Positions 44,062 to 53,400 of a stretch of DNA of 64,000 nt are shown here, piece by piece. Positions within the stretch are counted from its first letter, which is position 1. Every line of letters starts with the position of its first letter. The notes beneath the pieces were generated by a model, which made no database searches, had not been told where the DNA came from, and worked only from the letters and a program-made list of their open reading frames with translations. The stretch is from positions 16,974 through 80,973 of the forward strand of contig VBGR01000035.1 in the NCBI GenBank assembly GCA_005880695.1. The letters run 5' to 3'. Position numbers and translations under genes: made by a program. The DNA comes from Chloroflexota bacterium (GTDB lineage Bacteria > Chloroflexota > Dormibacteria > Dormibacterales > Dormibacteraceae).

Positions 44062-45135
44062 ATGAAAGTAACCCGGATCTTGTCATCGCTGGTCGTGGTG
44101 GCGCTCGCCATCACGGCTTGCGCAAGCACCACCGGAGGGGGCGGCACGTCGACGAAGAAGATCGCCCTACTCCTGCCGGAGACCAAGACAGCGCGCTACG
44201 AGAGCAAGGACCGGCCGCTCTTCGAGGCCAAGGTCAAGGCACTCTGCAGCGATTGCCAGATCATCTACAGCAACGCCAACCAGGACGCGCCGACGCAACA
44301 GTCCCAGGCCGAGGCCGCCTTGACGAACGGCGCCAAGGTGCTGGTGCTCGACCCCGTCGACGGCGCCGCGGCCGCTGCGATCGCCAACAAGGCGAAGCAG
44401 TCCAACGTGCCGGTCATCTCCTATGACCGCCTGATCCTGAATTCGCCGAACGTCAACTACTACATCTCGTTCGACAACGCGGGAGTAGGGAAGCTGCAAG
44501 GGACAGCGCTCCTGACGGCCTTGAACGGCAAGGCCAACGCCAGCGTCGTGATGATCAACGGCGACCCAGCGGACAACAACGCCAAGCTCTTCAAGGCCGG
44601 CGCCCACTCCGTCCTGGACGGCAAGGTCACCATCGCCAAGGAATACGACACACCCGGCTGGGGCCCTGACAAGGCGCAGGACGAAATGACGCAGGCGCTC
44701 ACGGCCCTCGGCAACAAGGTGGATGGCGTCTACGCGGCCAACGACGGTACCGGGGGCGGCGCGATTGCTGCCATGAAGACAGCCGGTGTCAAGCCGCTTC
44801 CTCCAGTAACCGGACAGGACGCCGAGCTCGCGGCGATCCAGCGCATCCTGATCGGCGAGCAGTACATGACGGTGTACAAGGCGATCGTGCCTGAAGCCGA
44901 GGGCGCCGCCCAGCTGGCGGTCGACCTCGTCAACGGCACCGCGGTGCCCAGCTCGATGACGGCCGGCGCTGTCACCAACAACACGAGCAAGGACGTCCCC
45001 TCGGTTCTTCTGAAGCCCGTCGCGGTGATGAAGGACAACGTCAAGACGACAGTCGTCGCCGACAAGTTCTGGACCGCCGCCGATATCTGCACGGCCCAGT
45101 ACGCGGCGGCCTGCACGGCAGCCGGCATCTCGTAG
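44062..45135 (+). CDS. xylF: Sugar ABC transporter substrate-binding lipoprotein, D-xylose type
   Basis: 357 residues from ATG 44062 behind GGAGGT at 44051-44056. Signal peptide ends in lipobox ITAC with lipidated Cys20. The mature protein is a periplasmic-binding-protein type I (Peripla_BP_4) sugar binder: KIALLLPETKTARYESKDRP, SNANQDAPTQQSQAEAAL, DPVDGAAAAAIANKAK, VISYDRLI and GVYAANDGTGGGAIAAM match the xylose-binding XylF group. Extracytoplasmic receptor for the ATPase and permease downstream. A strong hairpin follows at 45156. Confidence 0.88.
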   Translation: MKVTRILSSLVVVALAITACASTTGGGGTSTKKIALLLPETKTARYESKDRPLFEAKVKALCSDCQIIYSNANQDAPTQQSQAEAALTNGAKVLVLDPVDGAAAAAIANKAKQSNVPVISYDRLILNSPNVNYYISFDNAGVGKLQGTALLTALNGKANASVVMINGDPADNNAKLFKAGAHSVLDGKVTIAKEYDTPGWGPDKAQDEMTQALTALGNKVDGVYAANDGTGGGAIAAMKTAGVKPLPPVTGQDAELAAIQRILIGEQYMTVYKAIVPEAEGAAQLAVDLVNGTAVPSSMTAGAVTNNTSKDVPSVLLKPVAVMKDNVKTTVVADKFWTAADICTAQYAAACTAAGIS

Positions 45136-45155
45136 TCTTGTTTCGGTAAGCAGAA

Positions 45156-45183
45156 GGCGGCGGGTCGCGACCGGCCCGCCGCC
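45156..45183 (+). terminator. Stable hairpin between binding protein and ATPase genes
   Basis: Stem GGCGGCGGG (45156-45164) with CCCGCCGCC (45175-45183) and a short extension inside. No T-run follows. Such hairpins commonly protect or attenuate binding-protein mRNA so that it exceeds the transporter genes. Confidence 0.5.
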
Positions 45184-45212
45184 ACCCTGACAATCTAGAA
45201 GCGGAGGCGAAC

Positions 45213-46016
45213 ATGTCTGTCATCGAGCGGCAGCCGATCCTCCAGCTGCACGGGATCTCCAAGCATTTCGGCGCCGTCCAGGCGTTGAGCGAGATCGACT
45301 TCGAGGTCTACGCGGGTGAGGTGGTGGCGCTCGTAGGCGACAACGGCGCCGGCAAGTCCACCCTCGTCAAGACCATCGCCGGCATCAACATCCCCGATTC
45401 GGGCGAGATCATGTTCGAATCCAGGCCGGTCGTCATGCACGGGCCCCGCGACGCGACCAGGATCGGCATCGCCACCGTCTACCAGGACCTCGCCCTCTGC
45501 GACAACCTGGACGTGGTCGGCAACCTTTTCCTCGGTCGCGAACAGACCGAGCCACCCCTGCCCGCGCTGAACGAAGAGCACATGGAGAAGCGCGCGATCG
45601 AGGTCCTCTCGACGCTGGCGGTGAAGCTGCCCAGCGTGCGCACTGCCATTGCCTCGCTCTCCGGCGGACAGCGGCAATCGACGGCCGTCGCCCGCTCGGT
45701 CATGTGGGACGCCAAGGTCGTCCTCCTGGACGAGCCGACGGCGGCGCTCGGCGTGGCCCAGACCAAGCAGGTGCTGGAGCTGATCAGGCGCCTGCGCGAC
45801 CAGGGTCTCGGAATCGTCGTAATCAGCCACAACCTGGCGGATGTCTTTGAGGTCTGCGACCGCATCGTGGTCCTCCGGCTCGGCCGGCGCGTGTCCGACT
45901 TCCGAGTCAAGGACGCCAGCCGTGAGCAGGTCGTCGCTGCCATCACTGGCGCGGACATCGGGCGCGTCCCCGAGGACGACCCGGACGCGGGCCCAGGCGC
46001 GGGCGCGAGCGCGTGA
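45213..46016 (+). CDS. Sugar ABC transporter ATP-binding protein, single cassette
   Basis: 267 residues with one ABC cassette: Walker A GDNGAGKST at 42-50, signature LSGGQ at 149-153, Walker B LLDEPTA at 171-177 and switch His in VISHNL. Normal XylG/RbsA proteins hold two fused cassettes (about 500 residues); this one has one and presumably dimerises, as FrcA-like proteins do. A good GGAGG site precedes ATG 45213. The C-terminal tail is acidic and Gly/Ala-rich. GTGA overlap with the permease gene. Confidence 0.9.
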   Translation: MSVIERQPILQLHGISKHFGAVQALSEIDFEVYAGEVVALVGDNGAGKSTLVKTIAGINIPDSGEIMFESRPVVMHGPRDATRIGIATVYQDLALCDNLDVVGNLFLGREQTEPPLPALNEEHMEKRAIEVLSTLAVKLPSVRTAIASLSGGQRQSTAVARSVMWDAKVVLLDEPTAALGVAQTKQVLELIRRLRDQGLGIVVISHNLADVFEVCDRIVVLRLGRRVSDFRVKDASREQVVAAITGADIGRVPEDDPDAGPGAGASA

Positions 46017-47230
46017 GCTCCGCAGTCGAGTCGGCCGACCCTGAGCCCAGTTTCGGGCTCAGGACCTGGCTCAGGTCGCTCGGCAGTCGAGTCGCCCAGG
46101 GTGATGTGGGGTCGCTGCCGGTCATCGGTGGCATCGTCCTCATCTGGGCGGTCTTCTGGTACCTCAATCCGAATTTCCTGACGCCGCGCAACCTGACCAA
46201 CCTGGTCCTCCAGATCGCGGGCGTCGGCACCATCTCGATCGGAATCGTGCTGGTCCTACTGCTTGGCGAGATTGACCTCTCGGTAGGTGCCGTCAGCGGT
46301 CTTTGCGCGGCGGTCATGGCCGTGCTCAACGTGAAGCGCGGCGTTCCCGCTCCACTGGCAATCACCGGCGGTGTCCTGGCCGGGACGGCCGTCGGCCTGA
46401 TCCAGGGCGCCTGGTCTGCCCGCTTCCGCATCCCCACGTTCGTAGTCACCCTCGCCGGGCTGCTCGCCTGGCAGGGCGCTCTTCTCCTCGTGCTCGGGGA
46501 GACGGGCACCATCAACCTCTACGACCCGACGATCGACGCCCTGACCGACACCTTCTTCCCGGCCAGCGTGGGCTGGACGGTGGCCGCCGCGGTCATCGTG
46601 ATCTACGCCGCCTCTGGGCTCTGGCGGCGCCAGCGACGGGCGCGGGCCGGGCTCAGCCTGGCCTCGCCGGTCGAGTTCGGAGCCTCCGTCGTGCTGATCG
46701 CCGCCCTGACGCTGGTGGCGGTATTCGTGCTCAACTCCGACCGGGGAGTTCCCCTCGTGCTCCTGATCTTGCTCGGTCTGATAGTCCTCTTCGACCAGCT
46801 CCTGCGGAGGACGCGGTTCGGACGCTACGTGTTCGCCGTGGGCGGGAACGCCGAAGCCGCCCGGCGGGCCGGCGTCAACGTGGACGCCATCCGCATCGCG
46901 GTCTTCGCCCTCTGCAGTACGCTGGCCGCCTGCGGCGGCATTCTGGCCGCCTCCCGGCTGCTGGCGGTTAACCAGTCGTCCGGCGGGAACGACCTCCTGC
47001 TCAACTCGATCGCGGGTCCGGTCATCGGCGGAACCAGCCTTTTCGGAGGACGCGGCAGCGTCTGGACGGCCCTCACCGGGGCGCTCGTGATCAGTTCCAT
47101 CAACAACGGAATGGACCTGCTTGCGGTCTCCTCCCCGATCAAGTTCCTCACGATCGGCGGGGTCCTCCTCGCCGCAGTCACCATCGACGCGCTCGCGCGC
47201 CGGGTCCGGCAGACTGCCGGGCGCGCCTAG
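46013..47230 (+). CDS. xylH: Sugar ABC transporter permease, XylH-like
   Basis: 405 residues with about ten to twelve hydrophobic helices. LGEIDLSVGAVSGLCAAVMA is the BPD_transp_2 hallmark; FRIPTFVVTLAGLLAWQGALL, GRYVFAVGGNAEAARRAGV and GPVIGGTSLFGGRGSVWTALTG follow in the usual order. Length and the central insertion agree with xylose permeases. Overlaps the ATPase gene; convergent glgA ends ten bases away. Confidence 0.88.
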   Translation: MSSAVESADPEPSFGLRTWLRSLGSRVAQGDVGSLPVIGGIVLIWAVFWYLNPNFLTPRNLTNLVLQIAGVGTISIGIVLVLLLGEIDLSVGAVSGLCAAVMAVLNVKRGVPAPLAITGGVLAGTAVGLIQGAWSARFRIPTFVVTLAGLLAWQGALLLVLGETGTINLYDPTIDALTDTFFPASVGWTVAAAVIVIYAASGLWRRQRRARAGLSLASPVEFGASVVLIAALTLVAVFVLNSDRGVPLVLLILLGLIVLFDQLLRRTRFGRYVFAVGGNAEAARRAGVNVDAIRIAVFALCSTLAACGGILAASRLLAVNQSSGGNDLLLNSIAGPVIGGTSLFGGRGSVWTALTGALVISSINNGMDLLAVSSPIKFLTIGGVLLAAVTIDALARRVRQTAGRA

Positions 47231-47240
47231 GGGTCTAGCG

Positions 47241-48437
47241 TTAGCGGCCCAGGGTGCGGTAGAGCTCGGCGGTCTTCTCCGCGATGGCGTGCCAGCTGAA
47301 CTGTTCGACGGCGCGTCGCCGGCCCGCATCCCCGAGCCGCCGAGCCGCCCCGGGGTCGTCCAGCACCCGGTTGATCGCCTCGGCCAGCCCGGCCGCAAAG
47401 CGATCTGGGTCGCGCGGGCTCCCGAAGGCATCGTCAGCCTTCTCGAGAGCGACCAGGTAGCCGGTCTCGCCCTCGACGATGATCTCCGGGATGCCGCCCA
47501 CGTGGCTCGCGACGACGGCCACCCCACAGGCCATGGCCTCAAGGTTGACGAGTCCGAAAGGCTCGTAGATGGAAGGGCAGACGAAAACGGTCGCGCGGCT
47601 CAGGAGCTGAACCAACTGGGGGCGGGGGAGCATCTCGTTGATCCAGATAACCGCCAGCCCCTCCTGCTTGAGCCGGGCCACCGCGGCCTCCACCTCGGCG
47701 CCGATTTCGCGCGTGTCGGCCGCGCTGGCGCAGAGCACGAGCTGGGCGTCTCGGCGGAGGTGCCGGGCCGCCTCGAGCAGGTAGGGCAGGCCCTTCTGGC
47801 GCGTGATCCTGCCCACGTAGAGCACGATCGGCCGCTCGGCCGAGATGCCGTGTTCCCTGAGCACCTCGGTGCCAGGAACGGGCCGGTACTCGTCGGTGTC
47901 GACGCCGTTATGGATGATCGCGACGCGGTCCGGCTGCACCTTCGGATAGGCGCTGAGAATGTCCCGGCGCATCTCCTTAGAGACCGCGATGACGGCATCG
48001 GCCGCCTCGATGGCCGTCTGCTCACAGAAGGTGGAGAGGGCGTAGCCCCCGCCCAGCTGCTCGGCCTTCCAGGGGCGCAGCGGCTCCAGGCTGTGAGTCG
48101 TCATGACGTGCGGGATGGAGTGCAGGAGCTTGGCCAGGTGGCCGCCGAGGTTGGCGTACCAGGTGTGGCTATGGACCAGGTCGGCGCCGGCGACCCCGGC
48201 CGCCATGGCCAGGTCGACCGAGATCGTCTCCAGGGCCGCGGCGTAGGGCGCCTCCGAGGCCAAGGCGTCCCAAGGCTCGTAGCTGCGCGCCACCAGCGGC
48301 GACTGACGGGGCTCGCCGAAGCAGTGGACGCGGACTTCGACGAGCTTGCTCAGCTCCCGCGCCAGGTACTCGACGTGAACACCCGCGCCGCCGTAGACCT
48401 CGGGCGGAAATTCCTTGGTTAGGAGCGCGACCTGCAT
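47241..48437 (-). CDS. glgA: Glycogen synthase, GT4 actinobacterial type
   Basis: 398 residues from ATG 48437, overlapping the glgC stop by one base; the longer open frame runs antisense in glgC. Begins [21 protein letters not shown], the glycogen synthase donor loop. GT-B fold with HSHTWYANLGG, VMTTHSLEPLRPWK, HNGVDTDEYRP, YVGRITRQKGL and CPSIYEPFGLVNLEAMACGVAVVAS containing the E-x7-E retaining motif. At under 400 residues it fits the GT4 group (GlgM-like in Mycobacterium), which uses ADP-glucose to make maltose-1-phosphate or glucan. Coupled to glgC. Confidence 0.9.
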   Translation of the reverse strand: MQVALLTKEFPPEVYGGAGVHVEYLARELSKLVEVRVHCFGEPRQSPLVARSYEPWDALASEAPYAAALETISVDLAMAAGVAGADLVHSHTWYANLGGHLAKLLHSIPHVMTTHSLEPLRPWKAEQLGGGYALSTFCEQTAIEAADAVIAVSKEMRRDILSAYPKVQPDRVAIIHNGVDTDEYRPVPGTEVLREHGISAERPIVLYVGRITRQKGLPYLLEAARHLRRDAQLVLCASAADTREIGAEVEAAVARLKQEGLAVIWINEMLPRPQLVQLLSRATVFVCPSIYEPFGLVNLEAMACGVAVVASHVGGIPEIIVEGETGYLVALEKADDAFGSPRDPDRFAAGLAEAINRVLDDPGAARRLGDAGRRRAVEQFSWHAIAEKTAELYRTLGR

Positions 48438-49672
48438 CAGCCGTGGGAGATGGGCGGAACGGCGTCGTTCTTGCCGACGACGGTGATCCCCTTCTCGGTC
48501 ACTGTGAACCGCTCGCGCTCGACCGCCAGGTCGACGCCAAGGCCGGCGCCGTCGGCGACGACCACGCCCTTGTCGAGAATCGATCGCCGCACGACCGCCC
48601 CGTGGCCGACATGGACGCCGTCCATCAGGATCGAGCCCTCGACGAGGGCTCCCGACTCGACTCGGACCTCCGGCGAGAGGATCGAGCCGCGCACGGTTCC
48701 GCCGGAGATGATCACGCCGGCACTGACCATCGAGTTGAGCGCCTGGCCGCGCCGGCCTTCCTCGTCGAAGACGAACTTGGCCGGGGGCACCGGGGCCGCC
48801 CAGGAGTAGATCGGCCACTCCGCGTTGTAAAGGTTGAAGAGCGGCTCGGTGGCGATCAGGTCCATGGTCGCATCGTAATAAGCGTCCAGCTCGCCGACGT
48901 CTCGCCAGTAGTGGCGGTCCCGGTCGGTGCTGCCAGGCACGACGTTGTTCGCGAAGTCGTAGTAGGCGGCCGCCTTCTTCTTCACGAACATGGGCACGAT
49001 GTTGGTGCCGAGGTCGTGCTTGCTCTTGGTGTCCCAGGCGTCCTCCGTCAGGGCCTCGAGCAGCGCCGACGTCGTGAACACGTAGTTGCCCATGGACCCC
49101 AGGACCTGGTCCGGCGCTCCCGGGAGTCCCCTCGCCTGCTTTGGCTTCTCCTTGAACTCCCGGATCAGATCGCTGCGTCCCGGCGTGATCACGCCGAGTG
49201 AACCGGCCAGGGAGCGAGGTGCGCGCACGCCGGCCACCGTAAGACCGGCGCCGCTGCGGATGTGATGGTCGACCATCTGGCGCGGGTCCATCCGGTAGAC
49301 GTGGTCCGCCCCGAAGACGCAGATGTAGTCGGGATCCTCGTCGCTGATCAGGTTCTGGTTCTGGAAGATGGCGTCAGCCGAGCCGGCGAACCAGCGCGGC
49401 CCGTGCCGCATCTGGGCCGGCACCGTCGCCACGTAGTTGCCGAACATCGGCGTCAGCCGCCAGGCCTTGGCGATATGCCGGTCCAGGCTGTCGCTCTTGT
49501 ACTGGGTCAGGACGACGATTTTCAGGTAGCCGGCGTTGACCAGGTTCGAGAGCACGAAGTCGACGAGCCGGTAGTTGCCGCCAAAGGGGACGGCCGGCTT
49601 GGCCCGGTCGGCGGTGAGCGGCGCCAGGCGCTTGCCTTCCCCGCCGGCCAGCACCATCGCGAGGACCTTCAT
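48437..49672 (-). CDS. glgC: Glucose-1-phosphate adenylyltransferase
   Basis: 411 residues. Makes ADP-glucose from glucose-1-phosphate and ATP. N-terminal [25 protein letters not shown] binds nucleotide and is the allosteric/catalytic loop; [14 protein letters not shown] and IREFKEKP follow, and the C-terminal left-handed beta helix (from about 300) has hexapeptide-like repeats. GGGGGA precedes ATG 49672. It forms a two-gene glycogen operon with glgA; tal-pgi and the phosphosugar genes are elsewhere in the window. Confidence 0.95.
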   Translation of the reverse strand: MKVLAMVLAGGEGKRLAPLTADRAKPAVPFGGNYRLVDFVLSNLVNAGYLKIVVLTQYKSDSLDRHIAKAWRLTPMFGNYVATVPAQMRHGPRWFAGSADAIFQNQNLISDEDPDYICVFGADHVYRMDPRQMVDHHIRSGAGLTVAGVRAPRSLAGSLGVITPGRSDLIREFKEKPKQARGLPGAPDQVLGSMGNYVFTTSALLEALTEDAWDTKSKHDLGTNIVPMFVKKKAAAYYDFANNVVPGSTDRDRHYWRDVGELDAYYDATMDLIATEPLFNLYNAEWPIYSWAAPVPPAKFVFDEEGRRGQALNSMVSAGVIISGGTVRGSILSPEVRVESGALVEGSILMDGVHVGHGAVVRRSILDKGVVVADGAGLGVDLAVERERFTVTEKGITVVGKNDAVPPISHG

Positions 49673-49698
49673 TCCCCCGCGAAGGCTAGCGTCTCGTC

Positions 49699-49795
49699 AG
49701 CGTCCTGAGTGGGAGGTTCGGACTGCAGATTGCGGCAGGCGACCGATAGGGCGCCGGTCTGATGAGATGCCTGCGAACCTCCGACTCAGGACGCT
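49699..49795. repeat. Long imperfect inverted repeat between glgC and dCMP deaminase genes
   Basis: Arms 49699-49720 and 49774-49795 pair over 22 positions with one mismatch. Inside, GCAGGC (49735-49740) pairs with GCCTGC (49769-49774, competing for one base) and GACCG (49741-49745) with CGGTC (49755-49759). The outer arm reaches the stop codon of the deaminase gene. No T-run follows, so a simple terminator is unlikely; a small non-autonomous element is possible. Confidence 0.6.
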
Positions 49796-50220
49796 CAGCG
49801 CCAGTGGTCTCGCAATTGGTCGTAGCGGTTGACTTCGATGCCGGCCTGCCGGAGGACGTCGAGACCGCTCGGCTCCCGGTAGGCCTCCCGGTAGAAGACC
49901 CGCTCGACATTCGAGTTGACAGTCATCTTCGCGCACATCACGCAGGGGGAGACGGTCACGAACATTGTCTTGCCGGGGGTCATGGCCCCCGCCTTGACCA
50001 GGGCATTCAGCTCCGAATGGAGGCAGCCGCATTTACCAGGTTCTTGGCTGTCACAGCTGTTGGGCAGTCCCTTGGCGTTGCCGTTGTAGCCGATGCCCAG
50101 CACCTGGGTCAGGTCGGCGTTCGTGATCACCGTGCCGACCTGGTTACGGGCGCAGGTGGACCGTTTGGCCAGCTCTTCGGCCATGCGCATGAAGACCTCC
50201 TCGAGCGGGATGCGATCCAC
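49795..50220 (-). CDS. Deoxycytidylate (dCMP) deaminase-like protein
   Basis: 141 residues from GTG 50220; in-frame TTG codons at 50253 and nearby would add about 11 residues. Zinc-dependent deaminase fold: CLHSELNAL gives the His and catalytic Glu, SPCVMCAKM the two zinc Cys. The N-terminal FMRMAEELAKRSTCARNQVGTVI and GYNGNAKGLPN are typical of ComEB/dCMP deaminases; further Cys and the loop GKCGC suggest a second metal or structural role. It supplies dUMP for dTMP synthesis and is divergent from nrdJ, so deoxynucleotide genes share one intergenic region. Confidence 0.85.
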   Translation of the reverse strand: MDRIPLEEVFMRMAEELAKRSTCARNQVGTVITNADLTQVLGIGYNGNAKGLPNSCDSQEPGKCGCLHSELNALVKAGAMTPGKTMFVTVSPCVMCAKMTVNSNVERVFYREAYREPSGLDVLRQAGIEVNRYDQLRDHWR

Positions 50221-50274
50221 AGTCAATTCAAGCTCCGTCCCCAAGTTTCCCAAAGGGTTCTCAACAGCTTATCC

Positions 50275-50322
50275 ACTCAACATCTAGTAGCCGCCTGGTA
50301 AATTAACCCTTAGATATTGTGC
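50275..50322. promoter_or_regulatory. Tandem NrdR-like boxes upstream of nrdJ
   Basis: Two 16-base sites, 50275-50290 and 50307-50322, match the NrdR consensus ACACWATATMTWGTGT at 12 and 11 positions by hand count. Their starts are 32 bases apart, about three helical turns, the spacing known for NrdR operators. They lie just upstream of the -35 at 50331. nrdR itself is not in the window. Confidence 0.6.
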
Positions 50323-50330
50323 CCGAGGCC

Positions 50331-50360
50331 TTGACAGGCCGACAAGCCTCCCAGTAAAAT
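50331..50360 (+). promoter_or_regulatory. Sigma-70-type promoter of nrdJ
   Basis: Perfect -35 TTGACA at 50331-50336, 18-base spacer, -10 TAAAAT at 50355-50360. Transcription would start near 50367, leaving an about 100-base leader before nrdJ. Confidence 0.7.
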
Positions 50361-50456
50361 ACGGGCAAGGAACGAGGCCCTGGGGCATATGTGGCGGGCA
50401 TGCTCTGGGGCCTCTTCCATCCCTATCGGGCGGCGGCGCCCGGTCAAAGGAGACCG

Positions 50457-50462
50457 ATGTAA
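50457..50462 (+). promoter_or_regulatory. ATG-TAA start-stop immediately upstream of nrdJ
   Basis: AAAGGAG at 50446-50452 is ideally placed (four bases) for an ATG at 50457 that is followed at once by TAA. The nrdJ ATG is in the same frame nine bases on, 13 bases from that ribosome-binding site. This could tune nrdJ translation through start-stop and reinitiation. Confidence 0.45.
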
Positions 50463-50465
50463 AGC

Positions 50466-53400
50466 ATGGCCAAGAACGTAGCCGACGTCGCAGCAGAATC
50501 GGGCCGCAGGTCCACCAACGGGTCCCACCGAGCCAAGGGGCTCAAGTTCGAAAGGTACTTCACCCCGCCGGGCAGCCACGCCCACGACCTGGTCGAATGG
50601 GAGCGCCGCACCGCGGCGATCATCGGCGAGGGCGGCAAGACGGTCTTCGAGCAGAAGGACGTCGAGGTGCCGCGGTCCTGGTCGCAACTGGCCATCAACG
50701 TCGTCGCCCAGAAGTACTTCCGCGGGCAGCAGGGCACTCCCGAGCGGGAGACCAGCGTCCGCGACATGGTCGACCGCGTGGTCGGCACCCTCGGCGCCTG
50801 GGGGCGCCAGGGAGGCTACTACGCGACCGAAGAGGACGCCCACACCTGGGAAGAGGAGCTTCGCTTCCTGCTGGTGACCCAGCACGCCTCCTTCAACAGC
50901 CCGGTCTGGTTCAACCTCGGCGTGCCAGGCCGCAAGCCCCAAGCCGCCGCCTGCTTCATCAACTCGGTCACCGACTCGATGGAGTCGATCCTCGAGCTGG
51001 CCAAGACCGAGGGGATGCTGTTCAAGTTCGGTTCCGGGACCGGCACCAACCTCTCGGTGCTGCGCTCCTCCCGCGAGCAGCTGTCCGGCGGGGGCACCGC
51101 CTCCGGGCCGGTCTCCTTCATGCGCGGCTACGATTCCTTCGCCGGCTCGATCAAGTCGGGCGGCACCACCCGCCGCGCCGCCAAGATGGTGATCCTCAAC
51201 GCCGACCACCCGGACGTGGTCGACTTCATCAGCTGCAAAGCCGAGGAGGAGCGCAAGGCGCACTCCTTGATCGACGCCGGCTACGACGCCGGCTTCAACA
51301 TCCCCGGCGGCGCCTACGACTCGGTCCAGTTCCAGAACGCCAACCACTCGGTGCGCGCCACCGACGAGTTCATGCAGGCGGTGCTCGAAGACAAGGACTG
51401 GGTGACCCGCGCGGTTGTTGACCAGCGCCCGATGGACACCTACAAGGCGCGCTGGATGATGCGTGAGATCTCCTCGGCGGCCTGGGTCTGCGGCGACCCG
51501 GGCGTCCAGTTCGACACCACGATCCAGGCCTGGAACTGCGTGCCCAACACGGGCCGCATCAACGCCACCAACCCCTGCGCCGAGTTCGTGTTCGTCGATG
51601 ACACGGCCTGCAACCTCTTGAGCCTCAACCTGCTCAAGTTCCAGGCCGAGGACGGAAGCTTCGATGTCGAGCGCTACCGCAAGGCCATCGACGTCTGCTT
51701 CACCGGCCAGGAGATCATCGTTTCCAACGCCTCCTACCCCACTCCGGCCATCGCCAAGAACTCCGAGGCGCTGCGGCCGCTCGGGCTCGGCTACGCCAAC
51801 CTGGGCGCTCTCTTGATGTCCATGGGCCTCGCCTACGACTCTGATGAAGGTCGACGCTATGCCGGTGCTATCACTGCGATCCTGACCGGCGAGGCCTACT
51901 CCCAATCCGCCCGCATGGCTGAGGTGAAGGGTCCCTTCAGCGAATACGCCAAGAACCGCGAACCCATGCTGCGGGTGATGAAGAACCACCGCCAGGTGGC
52001 CGCTGACCTGCCGGCGGACGGCGAGCCGGGGCTGCTGGTGGAGGCCGCCCGGGCGGTCTGGGACGAAGCCGTCGCGCTGGGCGAGAAACACGGCTACCGC
52101 AACGCGCAGGCCACCGTCCTGGCGCCCACCGGGTGCCTTGTCGGCGACAGCCTCGTGATGACCGACCGCGGCTTGGTGCGCCTGCGCAATCTCGGCGATA
52201 CCGAAGGTGACAAATGGCAGCCACTCGAGGCGAACGTCCAGACCGACCAGGGCCCTCGACCGGCGACTCGGTTCTACGTCAACGGCGGCGAGCCCGTCGT
52301 CACCATCGAGACGAGCCGCGGCTACCGGATCCAGGGCACCGTCACCCACCGCATCAAGGTGGTCGACGCGGCCGGCCGCTGGACCTGGCGGCGCCTCGGC
52401 GACGTCCGCCCCGACGACCAGGTGCCCCTGATGCTCGGAGGCATGTTCGGCGAGCCGAACGCAAAGGCGCTCTCCCTCGAGCTGGCCGAGCAGATCGGAC
52501 AGACGATCGGCGGCTCCGAAGGCTGGCCCCAGGTGCCGGACAGCGTCTTGAGCTCCAACGATCCCGCCGTCTATGACGCCTTCATCCGCGGCGTCTACAA
52601 GGGGTGCGGAGAGGAAGCCGGAGGCCAGGTCTTTTTCAAGACTGCCTCCGAATCATTCAGCCGCGACCTCCAGGCGCTGCTCCTGGCCCTCGGCTTTGTG
52701 TCCACCCGCACGTTCGACGAAACCGGCGGCAGGTGGTCGGTGGCGATGGCCGCCACTCGCGAGCTGGCCGCCCATTACGATCAGATCCCGCTCTCGCGAG
52801 AGATGGTCGACCGGCTGGTGCCCTCGAACCAACGGCTGCGGGAGGCGCTGATGGCATCCATCAGCGAGCGCGGCGCGGTCTCCCGGCAGGCCGCCAGCGT
52901 CCTCCTCGAGAAGACCGGCAGCCTGGAGCTGAAGCAGGTCCTGAGCTTCTTCTACGACTCGGTCGCCAGCGCCCAGCTCGGTGCCGAGCAGTTCACCTAT
53001 GACCTCTCGGTGCCGGACAACGTCACCTACGTCGCCAATGGCTTCGTCAGCCACAACACGATCGGGCTGATGATGGACTGCGACACGACTGGGATCGAGC
53101 CCGACCTGGCGCTGGTCAAGTACAAGAAGCTGGTTGGCGGCGGCCTCTTGAAGATCGTCAACAACACCGTGCCGGCGGCCTTGCGCAAGCTCGGCTACCC
53201 CGAGGAGAAGGTGGTCGAGATCGTCGACTACATCGACCAGAACGAGACGATCGAAGGCGCGGCCCACCTGGAAGACGAGCACTTGAAAGTCTTCGACTGC
53301 GCCTTCAAGCCGCTCAAGGGCTTGCGATCGATCGCACCGATGGGACACGTCCGGATGATGGCGGCGGTCCAGCCGTTCATCAGCGGCTCCCAGTCCAAGA

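Noticed and set aside
45213..46016. ABC ATPase considered as a truncated XylG pseudogene
   Set aside because: The cassette is complete, the frame is intact and the permease gene overlaps its stop, so a genuine single-cassette protein is more likely.
50310..52349. 679-residue open frame antisense to nrdJ
   Set aside because: Its composition (runs of Val, Ala, Gly, Asp, His) is the usual mirror of a high-GC coding strand, and nrdJ with its intein is certain on the plus strand.
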